Assembly (NCBI GenBank): GCA_002505345.1
Contig: DAUY01000003.1
Span: 1-61,461, forward strand
Direction of reading: 5' to 3'
From: Methanomassiliicoccaceae archaeon UBA370
Lineage (GTDB): Archaea > Thermoplasmatota > Thermoplasmata > Methanomassiliicoccales > Methanomethylophilaceae
Length of the DNA: 61,461 nt
Shown: positions 14,624 through 24,207 of the stretch, piece after piece
Layout: every line of letters starts with the position of its first letter
How positions within the stretch are numbered: position 1 is the stretch's first letter
The notes under the pieces: model-generated
What the model was told of the DNA's origin: nothing
The model's database searches: none
Seen by the model: only the letters and a program-made list of their open reading frames with translations
Translations under genes and position numbers: made by a program

Positions 14624-15556
14624 TTATTGCCCGAACATCGGCGTCGACAGGTATCTGTCCCCGCTGTCTGCAGAGATCACTACCACGTTCTTTCCTTCGA
14701 ACTCGCTCCTGGAGGCCACCTTGATGGCCGCCCATATCGCCGCGCCGGTGGAGATCCCCACAAGGGCCCCTTCGGCCTTGGCTATCTCCCTTCCGGTCGC
14801 GAACGCATCCTCATCGGTCACGGCCACGATCTCGTCGTAGATCCCGGTGTTCAGAACGTCCGGGACGAACCCCGCGCCTATGCCCTGTATCTTGTGAGGG
14901 CCGGCACGGCCCTCTGAAAGGACCGGAGAACTTGCTGGCTCTACCGCTACGATCTTCAGGTGCGGATTCTTGGAGCGCAGATATTCCCCTGCCCCCGTTA
15001 TCGTGCCGCCGGTGCCTATCCCCGCAACCAGCACGTCGATATTACCGCCTGAGTCATCCCATATCTCGGGACCGGTGGTCCTGCGGTGTATCTCCGGGTT
15101 TACGATGTTGACGAACTGCCCCGGGATCACGCTTCCATCTATCTCCTTGACGAGCTCGTCCGCCCTGGATATAGCGCCTTTCATGCCTTTGCTGCCCTCC
15201 GTGAGCACAAGTTCGGCACCGTATGCCCTGAGGATGTTCCGCCTTTCGACCGACATGGTCTCGGGCATGGTCAGAATGACCCTGTACCCCTTGGCAGCCC
15301 CGATCATCGCAAGGCCTATCCCCGTGTTGCCGGAGGTCGGCTCTATGATGACGGACCCTTCCTTCAGGACACCTCTTCTCTCTGCCTCCTCGACCATGGC
15401 AAGAGATATCCTGTCCTTCACGGATCCGGATGGATTGAACATCTCCATTTTCACTATGAGCCTGCCTTTGGTACCGTGCAACTTCTCCATCCTGCTGAAT
15501 CTTACCAGCGGGGTCCTTCCCACCAGTTCTCCCACGTTATTGTAGATTTTACTCAT
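14624..15556 (-). CDS. cysK: cysteine synthase (O-acetylserine sulfhydrylase)
   Basis: The 310-residue protein begins MSKIYNNVGELVGRTPLVRF. The PLP lysine lies in NPSGSVKDRIS near residue 46, the substrate loop is EPTSGNTGIGLA near 70-81, and the phosphate loop GIGTGGTITG lies near 179-188. It makes cysteine from O-acetylserine and sulfide. I chose the internal ATG at 15556; a start at 15583 would add nine residues not typical of the family. The gene belongs to the sulfur cluster with metY, iscU and iscS. Confidence 0.94.
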   Translation of the reverse strand: MSKIYNNVGELVGRTPLVRFSRMEKLHGTKGRLIVKMEMFNPSGSVKDRISLAMVEEAERRGVLKEGSVIIEPTSGNTGIGLAMIGAAKGYRVILTMPETMSVERRNILRAYGAELVLTEGSKGMKGAISRADELVKEIDGSVIPGQFVNIVNPEIHRRTTGPEIWDDSGGNIDVLVAGIGTGGTITGAGEYLRSKNPHLKIVAVEPASSPVLSEGRAGPHKIQGIGAGFVPDVLNTGIYDEIVAVTDEDAFATGREIAKAEGALVGISTGAAIWAAIKVASRSEFEGKNVVVISADSGDRYLSTPMFGQ

Positions 15557-15621
15557 TTTTTGTCCTTCTTCGATTTGAAACATTCAATATCTTTATGCGA
15601 AATTTTGAAATCTGGCTCTTT

Positions 15622-16062
15622 TCAGTGGTCTTCGTGGTCGCCTATGTCTGACTTTGGCTTTTTGAGCCCTTCTATCACGACACCGTTCTTCTCCGCGTAA
15701 TCCCACAGGGCCGCATGTATCGCCTGCTCGGCAAGGAGCGAACAGTGCAGTTTCACCTGCGGCAGCCCGCCCAGTGCCATGGTCACGGCCTTGTTGGTGA
15801 TCTGGAGCGCCTCCTCTATGGTCTTGCCCTTCACCATCTCTGTCGCCATGCTGCTGCTGGCGACCGCTGCCCCGCACCCGAAGGTCTTGAATTTCACGTC
15901 GCGGATGATATGGTCGTCGTCTATGTCGAGGAATATCCTCATTATGTCCCCGCACTTGGCGTTGCCTACGGTCCCCACTCCGCTGGCATTCTCTATCTCT
16001 CCCACGTTCCTCGGGTTTGTGAAGTGGTCCATCACCTCATCGCTGTATACTCCGTCGTACAT
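15622..16062 (-). CDS. iscU: Fe-S scaffold protein IscU/NifU-type
   Basis: The 146-residue protein has the three scaffold cysteines in GNAKCGD (near residue 37), FGCGAAVASSS (near 62) and KLHCSLLAEQAI (near 106). It starts with YSDEVMDHFTNPRNVGEI, the usual IscU beginning. It holds newly assembled [2Fe-2S] or [4Fe-4S] clusters for transfer. Its start lies five bases after the iscS stop region, so the two are cotranscribed. Confidence 0.95.
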   Translation of the reverse strand: MYDGVYSDEVMDHFTNPRNVGEIENASGVGTVGNAKCGDIMRIFLDIDDDHIIRDVKFKTFGCGAAVASSSMATEMVKGKTIEEALQITNKAVTMALGGLPQVKLHCSLLAEQAIHAALWDYAEKNGVVIEGLKKPKSDIGDHEDH

Positions 16063-16066
16063 CTTT

Positions 16067-17260
16067 TCATACCTCCGTTTTGTTCATCCTCTTCAAATGG
16101 TCTGCATACAGGGGAGACATCGCCCTGAGCCTCTCTACCGCCTCCTTGACCGCGTCCACCGCCTCGTCGACCTCGGCCCTTGTAGTCTTGTACGACAGTG
16201 TGAACCTTATCGAGCCGTGGGCCGCTTCGTGCTCCAGCCCTATGGCCAGAAGAACATGCGATGGGTCCAATGACCCAGATGCGCATGCGGAACCGGTGGA
16301 CACGAACACGCCCTTATGGTTCAGGAGCATGAGCACGCTCTCTCCCTCGATGAAGCTGAAAGCTATGTTCACGTTCCCGGAGAGCCTCTGGGTACTGTGT
16401 CCGTTCAGCTTTGTGAAAGGCACCTCTCCGAGGATGCGGCCTATCATGTGGTCTCTGAGCTCGGACTCCTTGGCCATACGTTCGTCCATGTCCCTCTTGG
16501 CGATCTCGGCGGCCTTCCCCATGCCGACTATCCCGGGGACGTTCTCCGTACCTGCCCGGACCCCTCTTTCCTGAGCGCCTCCGTGCATCAGAGGCTCCAG
16601 CTTCACACCTTCCCTGACATACAGCACACCTACTCCTTTGGGACCGTACATCTTATGTGCGCTGGCACTCAGCATGTCTATGTTCTCCCTCTTCACATCT
16701 ATAGACACATGGCCGAAAGCCTGCACCGCATCCGTATGGAACAGGATGCCGTGCTCCCTTGCTATCTTGCCTATCTCGGATATCGGTTCGATGGTGCCTA
16801 TCTCGTTGTTCGCATACATTACCGATATCAGGGTCGTCTCGGGCCTGATGGCCTTCCTGACGTCTTCAGGGTCCACCGTTCCGAACTCGTCCACATCGAG
16901 ATATGTGACCTCGAAACCGTTCTTCTCCAGGAATTCGCAGGTGTTCATCACCGCATGATGCTCTATCTTCGATACTATGATGTGACTACCTCTAGGACGA
17001 TTGCCGAACGCTACGGATTTCAGCGCCCAGTTGTCGGACTCCGTTCCTCCGGACGTGAAATATATCTCCTTCGGCTCGGCGTTGATAAGTTCTGCCACCG
17101 ATGCCCTGGCATGTTCCCGCGCGTCCCTTGCATACTTTGCCAGCCCGTGTATGCTTGAAGGGTTCCCGTATTGCGCCTTAAAGTATGGGAGCATCGCTTC
17201 CAGCACATCAGGGTCCATATCCGTGGTCGCCGCATTGTCCAAATAGATCTTCCCGTTCAT
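16067..17260 (-). CDS. iscS: cysteine desulfurase
   Basis: The 397-residue protein starts MNGKIYLDNAATTDMD. The PLP lysine is in SASAHKMYGPKGVG (near residues 204-217) and the catalytic cysteine is in STGSACASGS (near 328-337). It takes sulfur from cysteine for Fe-S clusters and tRNA thiolation. An in-frame GTG/ATG seven codons earlier is possible. The inverted repeat at 17283-17305 precedes it, so this gene may be the first of a leftward operon iscS-iscU with cysK and metY further on. Confidence 0.94.
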   Translation of the reverse strand: MNGKIYLDNAATTDMDPDVLEAMLPYFKAQYGNPSSIHGLAKYARDAREHARASVAELINAEPKEIYFTSGGTESDNWALKSVAFGNRPRGSHIIVSKIEHHAVMNTCEFLEKNGFEVTYLDVDEFGTVDPEDVRKAIRPETTLISVMYANNEIGTIEPISEIGKIAREHGILFHTDAVQAFGHVSIDVKRENIDMLSASAHKMYGPKGVGVLYVREGVKLEPLMHGGAQERGVRAGTENVPGIVGMGKAAEIAKRDMDERMAKESELRDHMIGRILGEVPFTKLNGHSTQRLSGNVNIAFSFIEGESVLMLLNHKGVFVSTGSACASGSLDPSHVLLAIGLEHEAAHGSIRFTLSYKTTRAEVDEAVDAVKEAVERLRAMSPLYADHLKRMNKTEV

Positions 17261-17282
17261 CCTATCATCTCCATTTACCATT

Positions 17283-17305
17283 ATTCCTATTGATTAACTA
17301 GGAAT
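17283..17305. promoter_or_regulatory. inverted repeat upstream of iscS
   Basis: ATTCCTA (17283-17289) and TAGGAAT (17299-17305) form a perfect 7-bp inverted repeat with 9-bp spacing, about 22 bp before the iscS start. TAGGAAT recurs in AATAGGAATTAA near 17349. A/T-rich promoter sequence surrounds it. It is a candidate site for the Rrf2 protein, though the same repeat was not found at the Rrf2 gene itself. Confidence 0.45.
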
Positions 17306-17860
17306 ACCTATACAGTATATTATTCTATTGTTTGCATATCGTATTAATAGGAATTAAATCAAGGAACGATGTATTTCAAATCCGCCCTCGACCCATATAG
17401 TGGATAAAGATAAATCGGCATGTTCCCTCTTAATGGACGGCAAAACCGCAAGATGCAACGTTCCAGAGGGAACAATGACGTCGATACGACATGATTCGTT
17501 CAACGTCCGGCTTATTCAGCGAATGGGCCTCCTCAGAGATCTCGGGTCGGAACATGATAAGATTCCGTCTTCTGGGTCAGCATTCCGGAAATAATCATTC
17601 TTAATCGCCCTTGGAATTGCGCCATGAATGCAGACTCGGGCACTTTATTCACGCGAAGACGCCAGCATGTTTGTGGCTGCGGACCTGCTTTTGTATCCCA
17701 CTTCTTTCGTTGAAAAATTATCTGGTACATTTGCATTCGACCGAATTTTACCACATTTTTGCGAAATTCACGCCCTCGGAGAAAGTGCGATGAGCCATAT
17801 TTTCCGCGCGCGAGCTACGATAATATAATTAACGTTGGGCAGATATTCAGCCGAGTAAAA
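17306..17860. other. 555-bp intergenic region, no gene supported
   Basis: Short open frames occur here but look like noise: they overlap on both strands and have no family features. A 9-bp inverted repeat, GTTCCCTCT (17422-17430) with AGAGGGAAC (17465-17473), could form a long-loop stem in a transcript. A/T-rich blocks near 17820-17832 (ATAATATAATTA) are a plausible TATA box for the ACT-protein gene at 17861. Confidence 0.4.
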
Positions 17861-18352
17861 ATGATAGTGAACGCAGAACTGTACGTTAAAGACCTCCCCG
17901 GTCAGCTCGTGGGTTCCCTCGAACCGATATCTATGGTCGACGGGAACATCATGGGCGTCGTCCACGACCGCGAGCAGATCGTGAACCACAGGATTTCGCT
18001 CAACGTCACTTTCGAGGTCGAGGACGCAACACAGCTCAGGAGGCTGGAGGACATATGGAAATCGAGGGACATCATAATATCCAGCATCGGCTCCGTCTAC
18101 AGCACTTTCTCGATGGAGTATCTTCTCATAGGGCGCATCACGGCATCGTACATCGAGCGGCTGATGGAAGAGGCGTCCCAGGCCGTCACGGTGGACTCGG
18201 TGGACATCCAGTACTCTTCGAAGAACCATGATGAAAAGCGCACCGCGATGATATCGGTCAAGGTCCGCGAGGAGAATGACCTTGACACTCTGGACAGATT
18301 CCTCAGGTCCGCATGCAGGGAAGGCGCAATAACATACATCAGGGGGCTCTGA
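17861..18352 (+). CDS. ACT-domain regulatory protein paired with homoserine dehydrogenase
   Basis: The 163-residue protein begins MIVNAELYVKDLPGQLVGSL and has the strand-helix pattern of ACT-type amino acid-binding domains, with a second similar unit around residues 98-160. The following gene, one base later, is a homoserine dehydrogenase that lacks its own ACT domain. The protein is therefore probably the separate regulatory subunit that senses threonine or methionine. The ATG at 17861 was chosen; longer in-frame versions run into the promoter. Confidence 0.75.
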   Translation: MIVNAELYVKDLPGQLVGSLEPISMVDGNIMGVVHDREQIVNHRISLNVTFEVEDATQLRRLEDIWKSRDIIISSIGSVYSTFSMEYLLIGRITASYIERLMEEASQAVTVDSVDIQYSSKNHDEKRTAMISVKVREENDLDTLDRFLRSACREGAITYIRGL

Positions 18353-18353
18353 T

Positions 18354-19352
18354 ATGCGCATATTCATCGCCGGCTTCGGCACGGTAGGGCAGGGCTTAGC
18401 GGAGGTCCTCGATTCTCGGGAGATATTCTTCAAGAAACGCTACGGCGATAACGTAAAGATCGTCGGAGTCATGGACTCCAAGACCTACGTGACCGACCCC
18501 GAGGGGCTTGCACCTATGGACCTGGTATCCAGGAAGGCGGAGACCAAACGCGTGGGGAGCAGGACGTACACGGACGCGCTCGAGGTCCTGGACTCCGTGG
18601 ATTACGATATACTCGTAGAGGTCAGCCCGACGAACTATGAGACGGGGGGACAGGGCCTGAAGAACATAGTCCACGCGCTGGAGTGCGGCAAGGACGTGAT
18701 CACCACTAACAAGGGCCCGCTCGCGATCAAGTTCGGAGACCTCATCGCACTTGCGAGAAGGAACAGATGCAAACTGAAGTTCGAGGGCTCGGTGGGCGGT
18801 GCGATGCCCATAATCAACCTCTGCCACGACAACCTCGTCGGAGAGAAGATCCAGTCGATCCGCGGAATCCTTAACGGAACCTGCAACTACATACTCAGCA
18901 AAATGGACAGCGGACAGCCCTTCGAGCAGGCCCTCAAGGAAGCCCAGCAGCTCGGCTACGCCGAAGCGGACCCTACGGGGGACGTCGGAGGGTACGACAG
19001 CGCATGCAAGGTGGTGATCCTGGCGAACTCCGTCTTCGGACGCAACGTTACGTTCTCGGATGTTTCGATAACCGGGATCACCGGAATAACGGAAGAAGCC
19101 ATCGCGCTTGCCAAGTCCCGCAACATGGTCGTCCGCCTGATAGGGGAAGTGACGGACACCAAGCTGGAAGTGGCTCCCAGGCTTGTTCCCAGAGGTCACC
19201 CGCTGGCTGTCACGGGGACGTTGAACGCGGCGCAGATACTCAGCGACCTGGCCGGCCCCATAACGATCACCGGCCGCGGGGCCGGGCGTCTGGAGACCGC
19301 ATCGGCGATACTCAGCGACCTGATATCTGTGCTCGACGACAGAGAGGAATGA
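18354..19352 (+). CDS. hom: homoserine dehydrogenase
   Basis: The 332-residue protein has an N-terminal Rossmann motif IAGFGTVGQGLAEVL (near residues 4-18), the TTNKGPLA segment (near 116-123), and the catalytic region FEGSVGGAMPIINL and EADPTGDVGGYD (near 142-155 and 203-214). It reduces aspartate semialdehyde to homoserine. No ACT domain is attached; the preceding gene supplies one. CimA follows one base after the stop. Confidence 0.93.
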   Translation: MRIFIAGFGTVGQGLAEVLDSREIFFKKRYGDNVKIVGVMDSKTYVTDPEGLAPMDLVSRKAETKRVGSRTYTDALEVLDSVDYDILVEVSPTNYETGGQGLKNIVHALECGKDVITTNKGPLAIKFGDLIALARRNRCKLKFEGSVGGAMPIINLCHDNLVGEKIQSIRGILNGTCNYILSKMDSGQPFEQALKEAQQLGYAEADPTGDVGGYDSACKVVILANSVFGRNVTFSDVSITGITGITEEAIALAKSRNMVVRLIGEVTDTKLEVAPRLVPRGHPLAVTGTLNAAQILSDLAGPITITGRGAGRLETASAILSDLISVLDDREE

Positions 19353-19353
19353 A

Positions 19354-20922
19354 ATGTCAGTGATCATCTACGACACCACGCTCAGGGACGGCGCCCAGAG
19401 CGAGGGGATATCTTTCTCGGTCCAGGACCGGGTAGACATATTGCGCGAGCTCGACGGGTTCGGCATTGACTACGTCGAATGCGGATGGCCCGGGTCCAAC
19501 CCCATGACCGATGAATTCTTCGCCGCGGCGAAGAATATGGGCCTGAAGAACGCCAAGGTCACGGCCTTCGGGAGCACGCGCAGGCGCGACATAAGGGCCG
19601 AAGAGGATGCGAACCTAAAATCGCTGGTCTCTTCGGGGGCGGAGTGGGCGTGCATCTTCGGTAAGACGTGGGACTTCCAGGTGATTCATGCGCTGAACAC
19701 CACCAAAGAGGAAAACCTGGCGATGATCGGGGACAGCGTCAGGTTCCTCAGAGAATCCGGAATGCGCGTGATGTTCGACGCGGAGCACTTCTTCGACGGT
19801 TTCTATTCAGACCCCGAATATGCCCTCCAGTCCCTCGGCGCGGCCGCCGACGCGGGAGCCGAATGGCTGGTGCTCTGCGACACGAACGGAGGCACCCTCC
19901 CGGACCGCGTAGCCGATGCCGTGAAAGCTGTATGCGGCAGGTTCGACGCGGCAGTGGGCATCCACTGCCACAACGATTCGGAACTGGCGGTGGCATGCTC
20001 CCTGTCTGCAGTCAAGGCAGGCGCGTCCATGGTCCAGGGATGCATAAACGGCATAGGCGAGAGGACCGGGAACGCCAACCTCTGTTCGATAATACCGAAC
20101 CTCATGCTCAAGATGGGCCGCAATACGAACGTCAGGGACCTCACGAAGCTTACCGAGCTTTCGAAGTTCGTCGGGGAGGTTGCCAACACGGCGCCTTCTC
20201 CCGCGCTGCCTTATGTCGGGGAAAAGGCGTTCGCCCACAAGGCCGGAATGCACGTTTCGGCGATGATGAAGGACACCAGGACATATGAGCACATAAGGCC
20301 GGAGACCGTGGGGAACAAGCGCAGGGTACTCATCTCCGACATGTCCGGAAAGGCCAGCATCATAGAGAAACTGAACGAGCTGGGGATCGGGACCGACAGC
20401 AGCGACAGCGGCCGCATAACCGAGACCGTCAAGGAACTGGAGTCCAGAGGATACCAGTTCGAAGGCGCGGATGCCAGCTTCGAGCTGCTCGTCAAAAGGA
20501 TCAGAGGGGAGTTCAAACCGTACTTCACCATCGCAGGCTTCCGGCTGTTCATAGACGAAGTTGAGAATAACAAACTGATATCCGAGGCCAGCATCAAGGT
20601 CAGGAACAGCGACGGGGAGATCGAGCATACCGCGTCCGACGGCGACGGTCCGGTCAACGCAATGGACAACGCGCTCAGGAAGGCACTGTCGAAGTTCTAT
20701 CCCGTGCTTAACGGCATACGCCTCTCCGACTACAAGGTCAGGGTGCTTGACGAGAAGGCCGCCACCGCGGCGGCGGTAAGGGTGTTGATACGCTCCACGG
20801 ACGGGACCGAGAGCTGGACGACGGTCGGCGTCTCACAGAACGTCATCGAGGCCTCGCTGATGGCGTTGGTGGACTCGATGGAATACGCGATAATGATCAA
20901 AGAAAGGAAGGCTGTAAAATGA
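19354..20922 (+). CDS. cimA: citramalate synthase
   Basis: The 522-residue protein has the acyltransferase TIM-barrel motifs IYDTTLRDGAQSEGISF (near residues 5-21) and GIHCHNDSELAVA (near 207-219), with the HKAGMHVSA metal-site segment near 297-305. The C-terminal LeuA-type allosteric domain runs from about 390. Its length and long substrate loops fit the bacterial-type (R)-citramalate synthase, which joins pyruvate and acetyl-CoA for isoleucine. The stop overlaps the next start. Homologous 2-isopropylmalate synthase activity cannot be excluded from sequence alone. Confidence 0.88.
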   Translation: MSVIIYDTTLRDGAQSEGISFSVQDRVDILRELDGFGIDYVECGWPGSNPMTDEFFAAAKNMGLKNAKVTAFGSTRRRDIRAEEDANLKSLVSSGAEWACIFGKTWDFQVIHALNTTKEENLAMIGDSVRFLRESGMRVMFDAEHFFDGFYSDPEYALQSLGAAADAGAEWLVLCDTNGGTLPDRVADAVKAVCGRFDAAVGIHCHNDSELAVACSLSAVKAGASMVQGCINGIGERTGNANLCSIIPNLMLKMGRNTNVRDLTKLTELSKFVGEVANTAPSPALPYVGEKAFAHKAGMHVSAMMKDTRTYEHIRPETVGNKRRVLISDMSGKASIIEKLNELGIGTDSSDSGRITETVKELESRGYQFEGADASFELLVKRIRGEFKPYFTIAGFRLFIDEVENNKLISEASIKVRNSDGEIEHTASDGDGPVNAMDNALRKALSKFYPVLNGIRLSDYKVRVLDEKAATAAAVRVLIRSTDGTESWTTVGVSQNVIEASLMALVDSMEYAIMIKERKAVK

Positions 20923-21191
20923 GCAAGACCATAGTCACGCTGGTGGGGAAGGACCATGTCGGAATAATCGCCGCCGTGTGCAATTTCTTCGCTGACAACA
21001 ACATCAACATACTGGACATCAAACAGACCACTGTGGGCGATTACATCAACATGATGATGATCGTAGATACGGACAAGTACGAAAAGACGTTCGCTGAACT
21101 CACCGAAGGCCTAAGGACAGTGGGCGAAAAGGTCGGCTGCCTGATCCAGGCCCAGCACGAAGACATCTTCAACATGATGCACAGGATCTGA
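20919..21191 (+). CDS. ACT-domain protein, UPF0237
   Basis: The 90-residue protein is a single ACT-type domain: SKTIVTLVGKDHVGIIAAVCNFFADNNINILDI and a second strand TTVGDYINMMMIVD (each shortened here to key motifs KDHVGIIAAV and NINILDI). It overlaps cimA by four bases. The family is nearly always followed by UPF0210, as it is here. It presumably binds a small ligand. Confidence 0.88.
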   Translation: MSKTIVTLVGKDHVGIIAAVCNFFADNNINILDIKQTTVGDYINMMMIVDTDKYEKTFAELTEGLRTVGEKVGCLIQAQHEDIFNMMHRI

Positions 21192-21195
21192 TCCG

Positions 21196-22560
21196 ATGGT
21201 CGATTTCGAAGAGGTCTTTGAAACCAACTCGATGATCAAGGACGAAAGTCTGGACGTCAGGACGATAACGATGGGCATCAGCCTTATGGACTGCTGCGAC
21301 CCGGACCTCGACAGGCTCTGCGAGAAGATATACCGGAAAATAACCGAGAAGGCCAAAAACCTAGTATCGGTCGGCGACGAGATCGGCCTCGAGTACGGCA
21401 TTCCGATAACGAACAAAAGGGTCTCGGTGACACCCATATCCGTCGTCGGGGCGTGCGCCTGCAGGACCCCGGAAGATTTCGTGAGGATCGCGAAGGCGCT
21501 GGACAAGGCGGCCGAGCATGTGGGCATCAATTTCATCGGAGGCTATTCCGCTCTCGTGCAGAAGGGCATGACTGATGCTGACAGACTACTCATCCGTTCG
21601 ATACCGGAGGCGTTGTCGTCGACGGGAAGGGTATGCGGCTCCGTCTCGGTGGGCTCCACCAGGACCGGCATCAACATGGACGCCGTGAGGATTATGGGCG
21701 ACATAATCCGTGAAACGGCGGAACTCACCAAGGATGAGGACTCGATCGGATGCGCGAAGCTCGTGGTATTCTGCAACCCGCCCGACGACAACCCGTTCAT
21801 GGCAGGCGCATTCCACGGGGTCACCGAACCGGAGACCGTCATCAACGTGGGAGTGTCGGGGCCCGGAGTGGTGAAGACATCTGTATCCAAGGTCAAAGGG
21901 GAGAGCTTCGAAGTACTCTGCGAGACGATCAAAAAGACCGCTTTCAAAGTCACCAGGGCAGGGCAGCTCGTAGCGAAGGAGGCCTCCGCAAGGCTGGGGG
22001 TCCCGTTCGGAATAGTGGACCTTTCTCTGGCCCCAACTCCTGAGATAGGCGATTCCATCGCCGATATAATCGAAGAGATGGGCATCGAAAGGACCGGCGC
22101 CCCCGGTACAACCGCGGCGCTGGCCATACTCAACGACCAGGTCAAGAAAGGGGGAGTGATGGCATCCTCGTACGTCGGAGGGCTGAGCGGTGCGTTCATT
22201 CCCGTGTCCGAAGACAGCTCGATGGTCCGCGCCGCGGAATGCGGCGCCCTGTGCATCGAGAAGCTGGAGGCCATGACGTGCGTATGCTCGGTGGGACTGG
22301 ACATGGTAGCGATACCGGGAGACACGTCCGCGGAGACGATCGCAGGAATCATAGCGGACGAGATGGCGATCGGGATGGTCAACCAGAAGACGACCGCATG
22401 CAGGCTCATACCCGTGATTGGCAAAAGGCCGGGCGACCACGCGGAGTTCGGAGGTCTACTGGGCTCTGCGCCGATCATGCCCGTCAGCAGGTTCGGCTGC
22501 GGAGGGTTCGTGAACAGGGGCGGGAGAATACCCGCGCCGATACACAGTTTCAAGAACTGA
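21196..22560 (+). CDS. UPF0210 (DUF711) family protein
   Basis: The 454-residue protein has the family motifs MGISLMDCCDPD near residue 30, VVGACACRTPEDF near 85, NFIGGYSALVQKGMT near 115 and the C-terminal GGRIPAPIHSFKN. Glycyl-rich and conserved Cys segments run throughout. It is coupled to UPF0237 four bases upstream. No reaction is established for the family. Its place after hom and cimA hints at a link to amino acid metabolism, but the association may simply be positional. Confidence 0.9.
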   Translation: MVDFEEVFETNSMIKDESLDVRTITMGISLMDCCDPDLDRLCEKIYRKITEKAKNLVSVGDEIGLEYGIPITNKRVSVTPISVVGACACRTPEDFVRIAKALDKAAEHVGINFIGGYSALVQKGMTDADRLLIRSIPEALSSTGRVCGSVSVGSTRTGINMDAVRIMGDIIRETAELTKDEDSIGCAKLVVFCNPPDDNPFMAGAFHGVTEPETVINVGVSGPGVVKTSVSKVKGESFEVLCETIKKTAFKVTRAGQLVAKEASARLGVPFGIVDLSLAPTPEIGDSIADIIEEMGIERTGAPGTTAALAILNDQVKKGGVMASSYVGGLSGAFIPVSEDSSMVRAAECGALCIEKLEAMTCVCSVGLDMVAIPGDTSAETIAGIIADEMAIGMVNQKTTACRLIPVIGKRPGDHAEFGGLLGSAPIMPVSRFGCGGFVNRGGRIPAPIHSFKN

Positions 22561-22604
22561 GACGGAAGCGCCACGACGACGAACAGGAATTGAAATCAGC
22601 GCTG

Positions 22605-22814
22605 ATGATCCGCGTCGGGATGCAGACGGTCGTCTCCAAGAGCAAGTTGAAGGGCCTGACCGTGAACAACGAGATCCTTGCGACCGGGACGTACAAGATC
22701 ATCGATGACAGTGGCCTGAAGATACGCACGGAGAGGACCGAACGCGTCAGGGAGATACTGGAGCTGCTCGGGGTCGAGGGCCCGGAGCGGCTACCGTTAT
22801 CCGTTCAGGCGTGA
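22605..22814 (+). CDS. 69-residue conserved-looking protein, unknown
   Basis: Starting at ATG 22605 the frame encodes MIRVGMQTVVSKSKLKGLT and ends with a helical segment VREILELLGVEGPERLP. It lies 44 bp after UPF0210 on the same strand and codon use matches its neighbours. There is no visible membrane segment. The open frame extends upstream within UPF0210 only as a shadow. Function is unknown and reality is moderate. Confidence 0.5.
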   Translation: MIRVGMQTVVSKSKLKGLTVNNEILATGTYKIIDDSGLKIRTERTERVREILELLGVEGPERLPLSVQA

Positions 22815-22957
22815 AGTAGTACCATTCCGGGAATTTCGGGTAACATAGGACTCGAAGACATGCGGGACCAGCGGACACGTGCCGTGGTCCGACCGTAAAA
22901 ATAATTTTTCAGGCCGAGTAAAGGCCCGAATATGAGCGAGCGGCCCGGATCTGCATT

Positions 22958-23795
22958 TTACAAGCTATCGACATTCTCCAATATCTCCTGGAATCGCATA
23001 GTTGCTAATTCACAGGGTTCCCCCTTTTTACAGAAGCTTAACTTGCTAAACTTTGGATTTTGTCTTTCGATCACTATTTTTCCATCGACCAGCTTGGACC
23101 TCAATGCTTCGAACGCCTCTATGAACCTGTCATCTTTTTTTCGCTTTTTCATAAAAAGATAGAACGTAGACGTAGTAGAACAGATTGTATTGATTAAGGG
23201 GATATTGGACCTGCATGAACAAAGTGCCGATGCCATAATGGCAAGGCCCTAAAGGTATCCTGGTCCTCCAGTGATCGAGCAGAAATTCAACCGTCCCGTC
23301 CAAGGATCTTTCTCTGTTCAGATATTTCGTGTACCTGAAGGCGTCCAATGCGAACAACGTAGGGCCGGGATTGGAGAATTCTGTTTCCGGGCCTCTACCG
23401 AAACTGAATTTTTTACATCTCCAGCCGTGATCGCTGTGCCGGGTGTTCAAAAGATGTTCAAAGGATTTTACAAGCCTGCCGTCATCGGCATATCCCAGAT
23501 GGCAGAGCGCCCTCACTGCGATGATGGTATGGCATGGGTAGATCGCCCCTTGGGGGGAGAGTCTGAACCTTCCGTCATCCTTCTGGTTGCTGAAGATCAG
23601 ATCGGCCGTTTCGGTCAGTATCGGACCGCTGCTGCTAATATTGAGCTCTGACAGCAATTATGCACAGTTAAGCGTGGAAAATGGGCTGCCGACATTCAAT
23701 TTGATATCTGAAGTGGCCCAAAGATCTCCGCCATTATGGTGCCGCATCGATATGATCTCGGCTATATCCCTGTCGTATTGCTCTTTTGCGATCAT
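22958..23795 (-). pseudogene. broken prenyltransferase/squalene-oxidase-repeat protein
   Basis: The leftward coding stretch starts at ATG 23795 (MIAKEQYDRDIAEIISMRHH). It runs in one frame to a TAA after STLNCA, resumes in the same frame at LLSELNI, and contains the repeat motifs NQKDDGRF and RHSDHGWRC found in alpha/alpha-toroid prenyltransferase-repeat proteins. At an A7 run (minus strand, near 23141-23147) the frame changes and the C-terminus continues DRFIEAFEALRSKLVDGK to 22958. One premature stop and one frameshift make it a decayed gene, unless either is a sequencing error. Confidence 0.75.
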
Positions 23796-24207
23796 ATCAA
23801 TTTTCTTTTGCTCCCGGACGTTTTTGCTTTTGGAAGAATAAACGGGTGTTGAATATTAAATAAGATTTAACGAGTGTTCAACGCTTGCTTGGGGCGGCCG
23901 GCCCGACACCCGTCGACATCGCAGTCATCATACGCGGTCCCGTTCTTTTGAGAAACCGCCTGTACGCTCACGGTCGGCCCGATATGCCCGTACGGACTTG
24001 CCATCGAACGCGTTCGGCCGCCACGTCGCTGAATCGAGAATACCTTGCCGAGGCAGATCGATCCGATAGAACATCGAGATATGACGAAGATGGTATTACA
24101 TCGAAAAATCACAACAGTGAACGTACAGAATTAATAATAGAAAAAAGAAGGAGAAAGTTGTTATGCCCCTTTTCAGGGGGGCAGAGATGCCGCCAAGATA
24201 CGCAAGG
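23796..24207. other. 412-bp region with no supported gene
   Basis: Small frames here have no family features and overlap. A short hairpin, CCCC-TTTTCA-GGGG, near 24165-24178 lies just past the 3' end of tRNA-Trp (minus strand) and may be its terminator. An A/T-rich stretch near 23855-23872 could be an old promoter of the decayed gene. Confidence 0.35.

Noticed and set aside
17400..17828. Several 60-75-codon frames between iscS and the ACT protein
   Set aside because: They overlap on both strands, lack motifs and have no ribosome sites; treated as noise.
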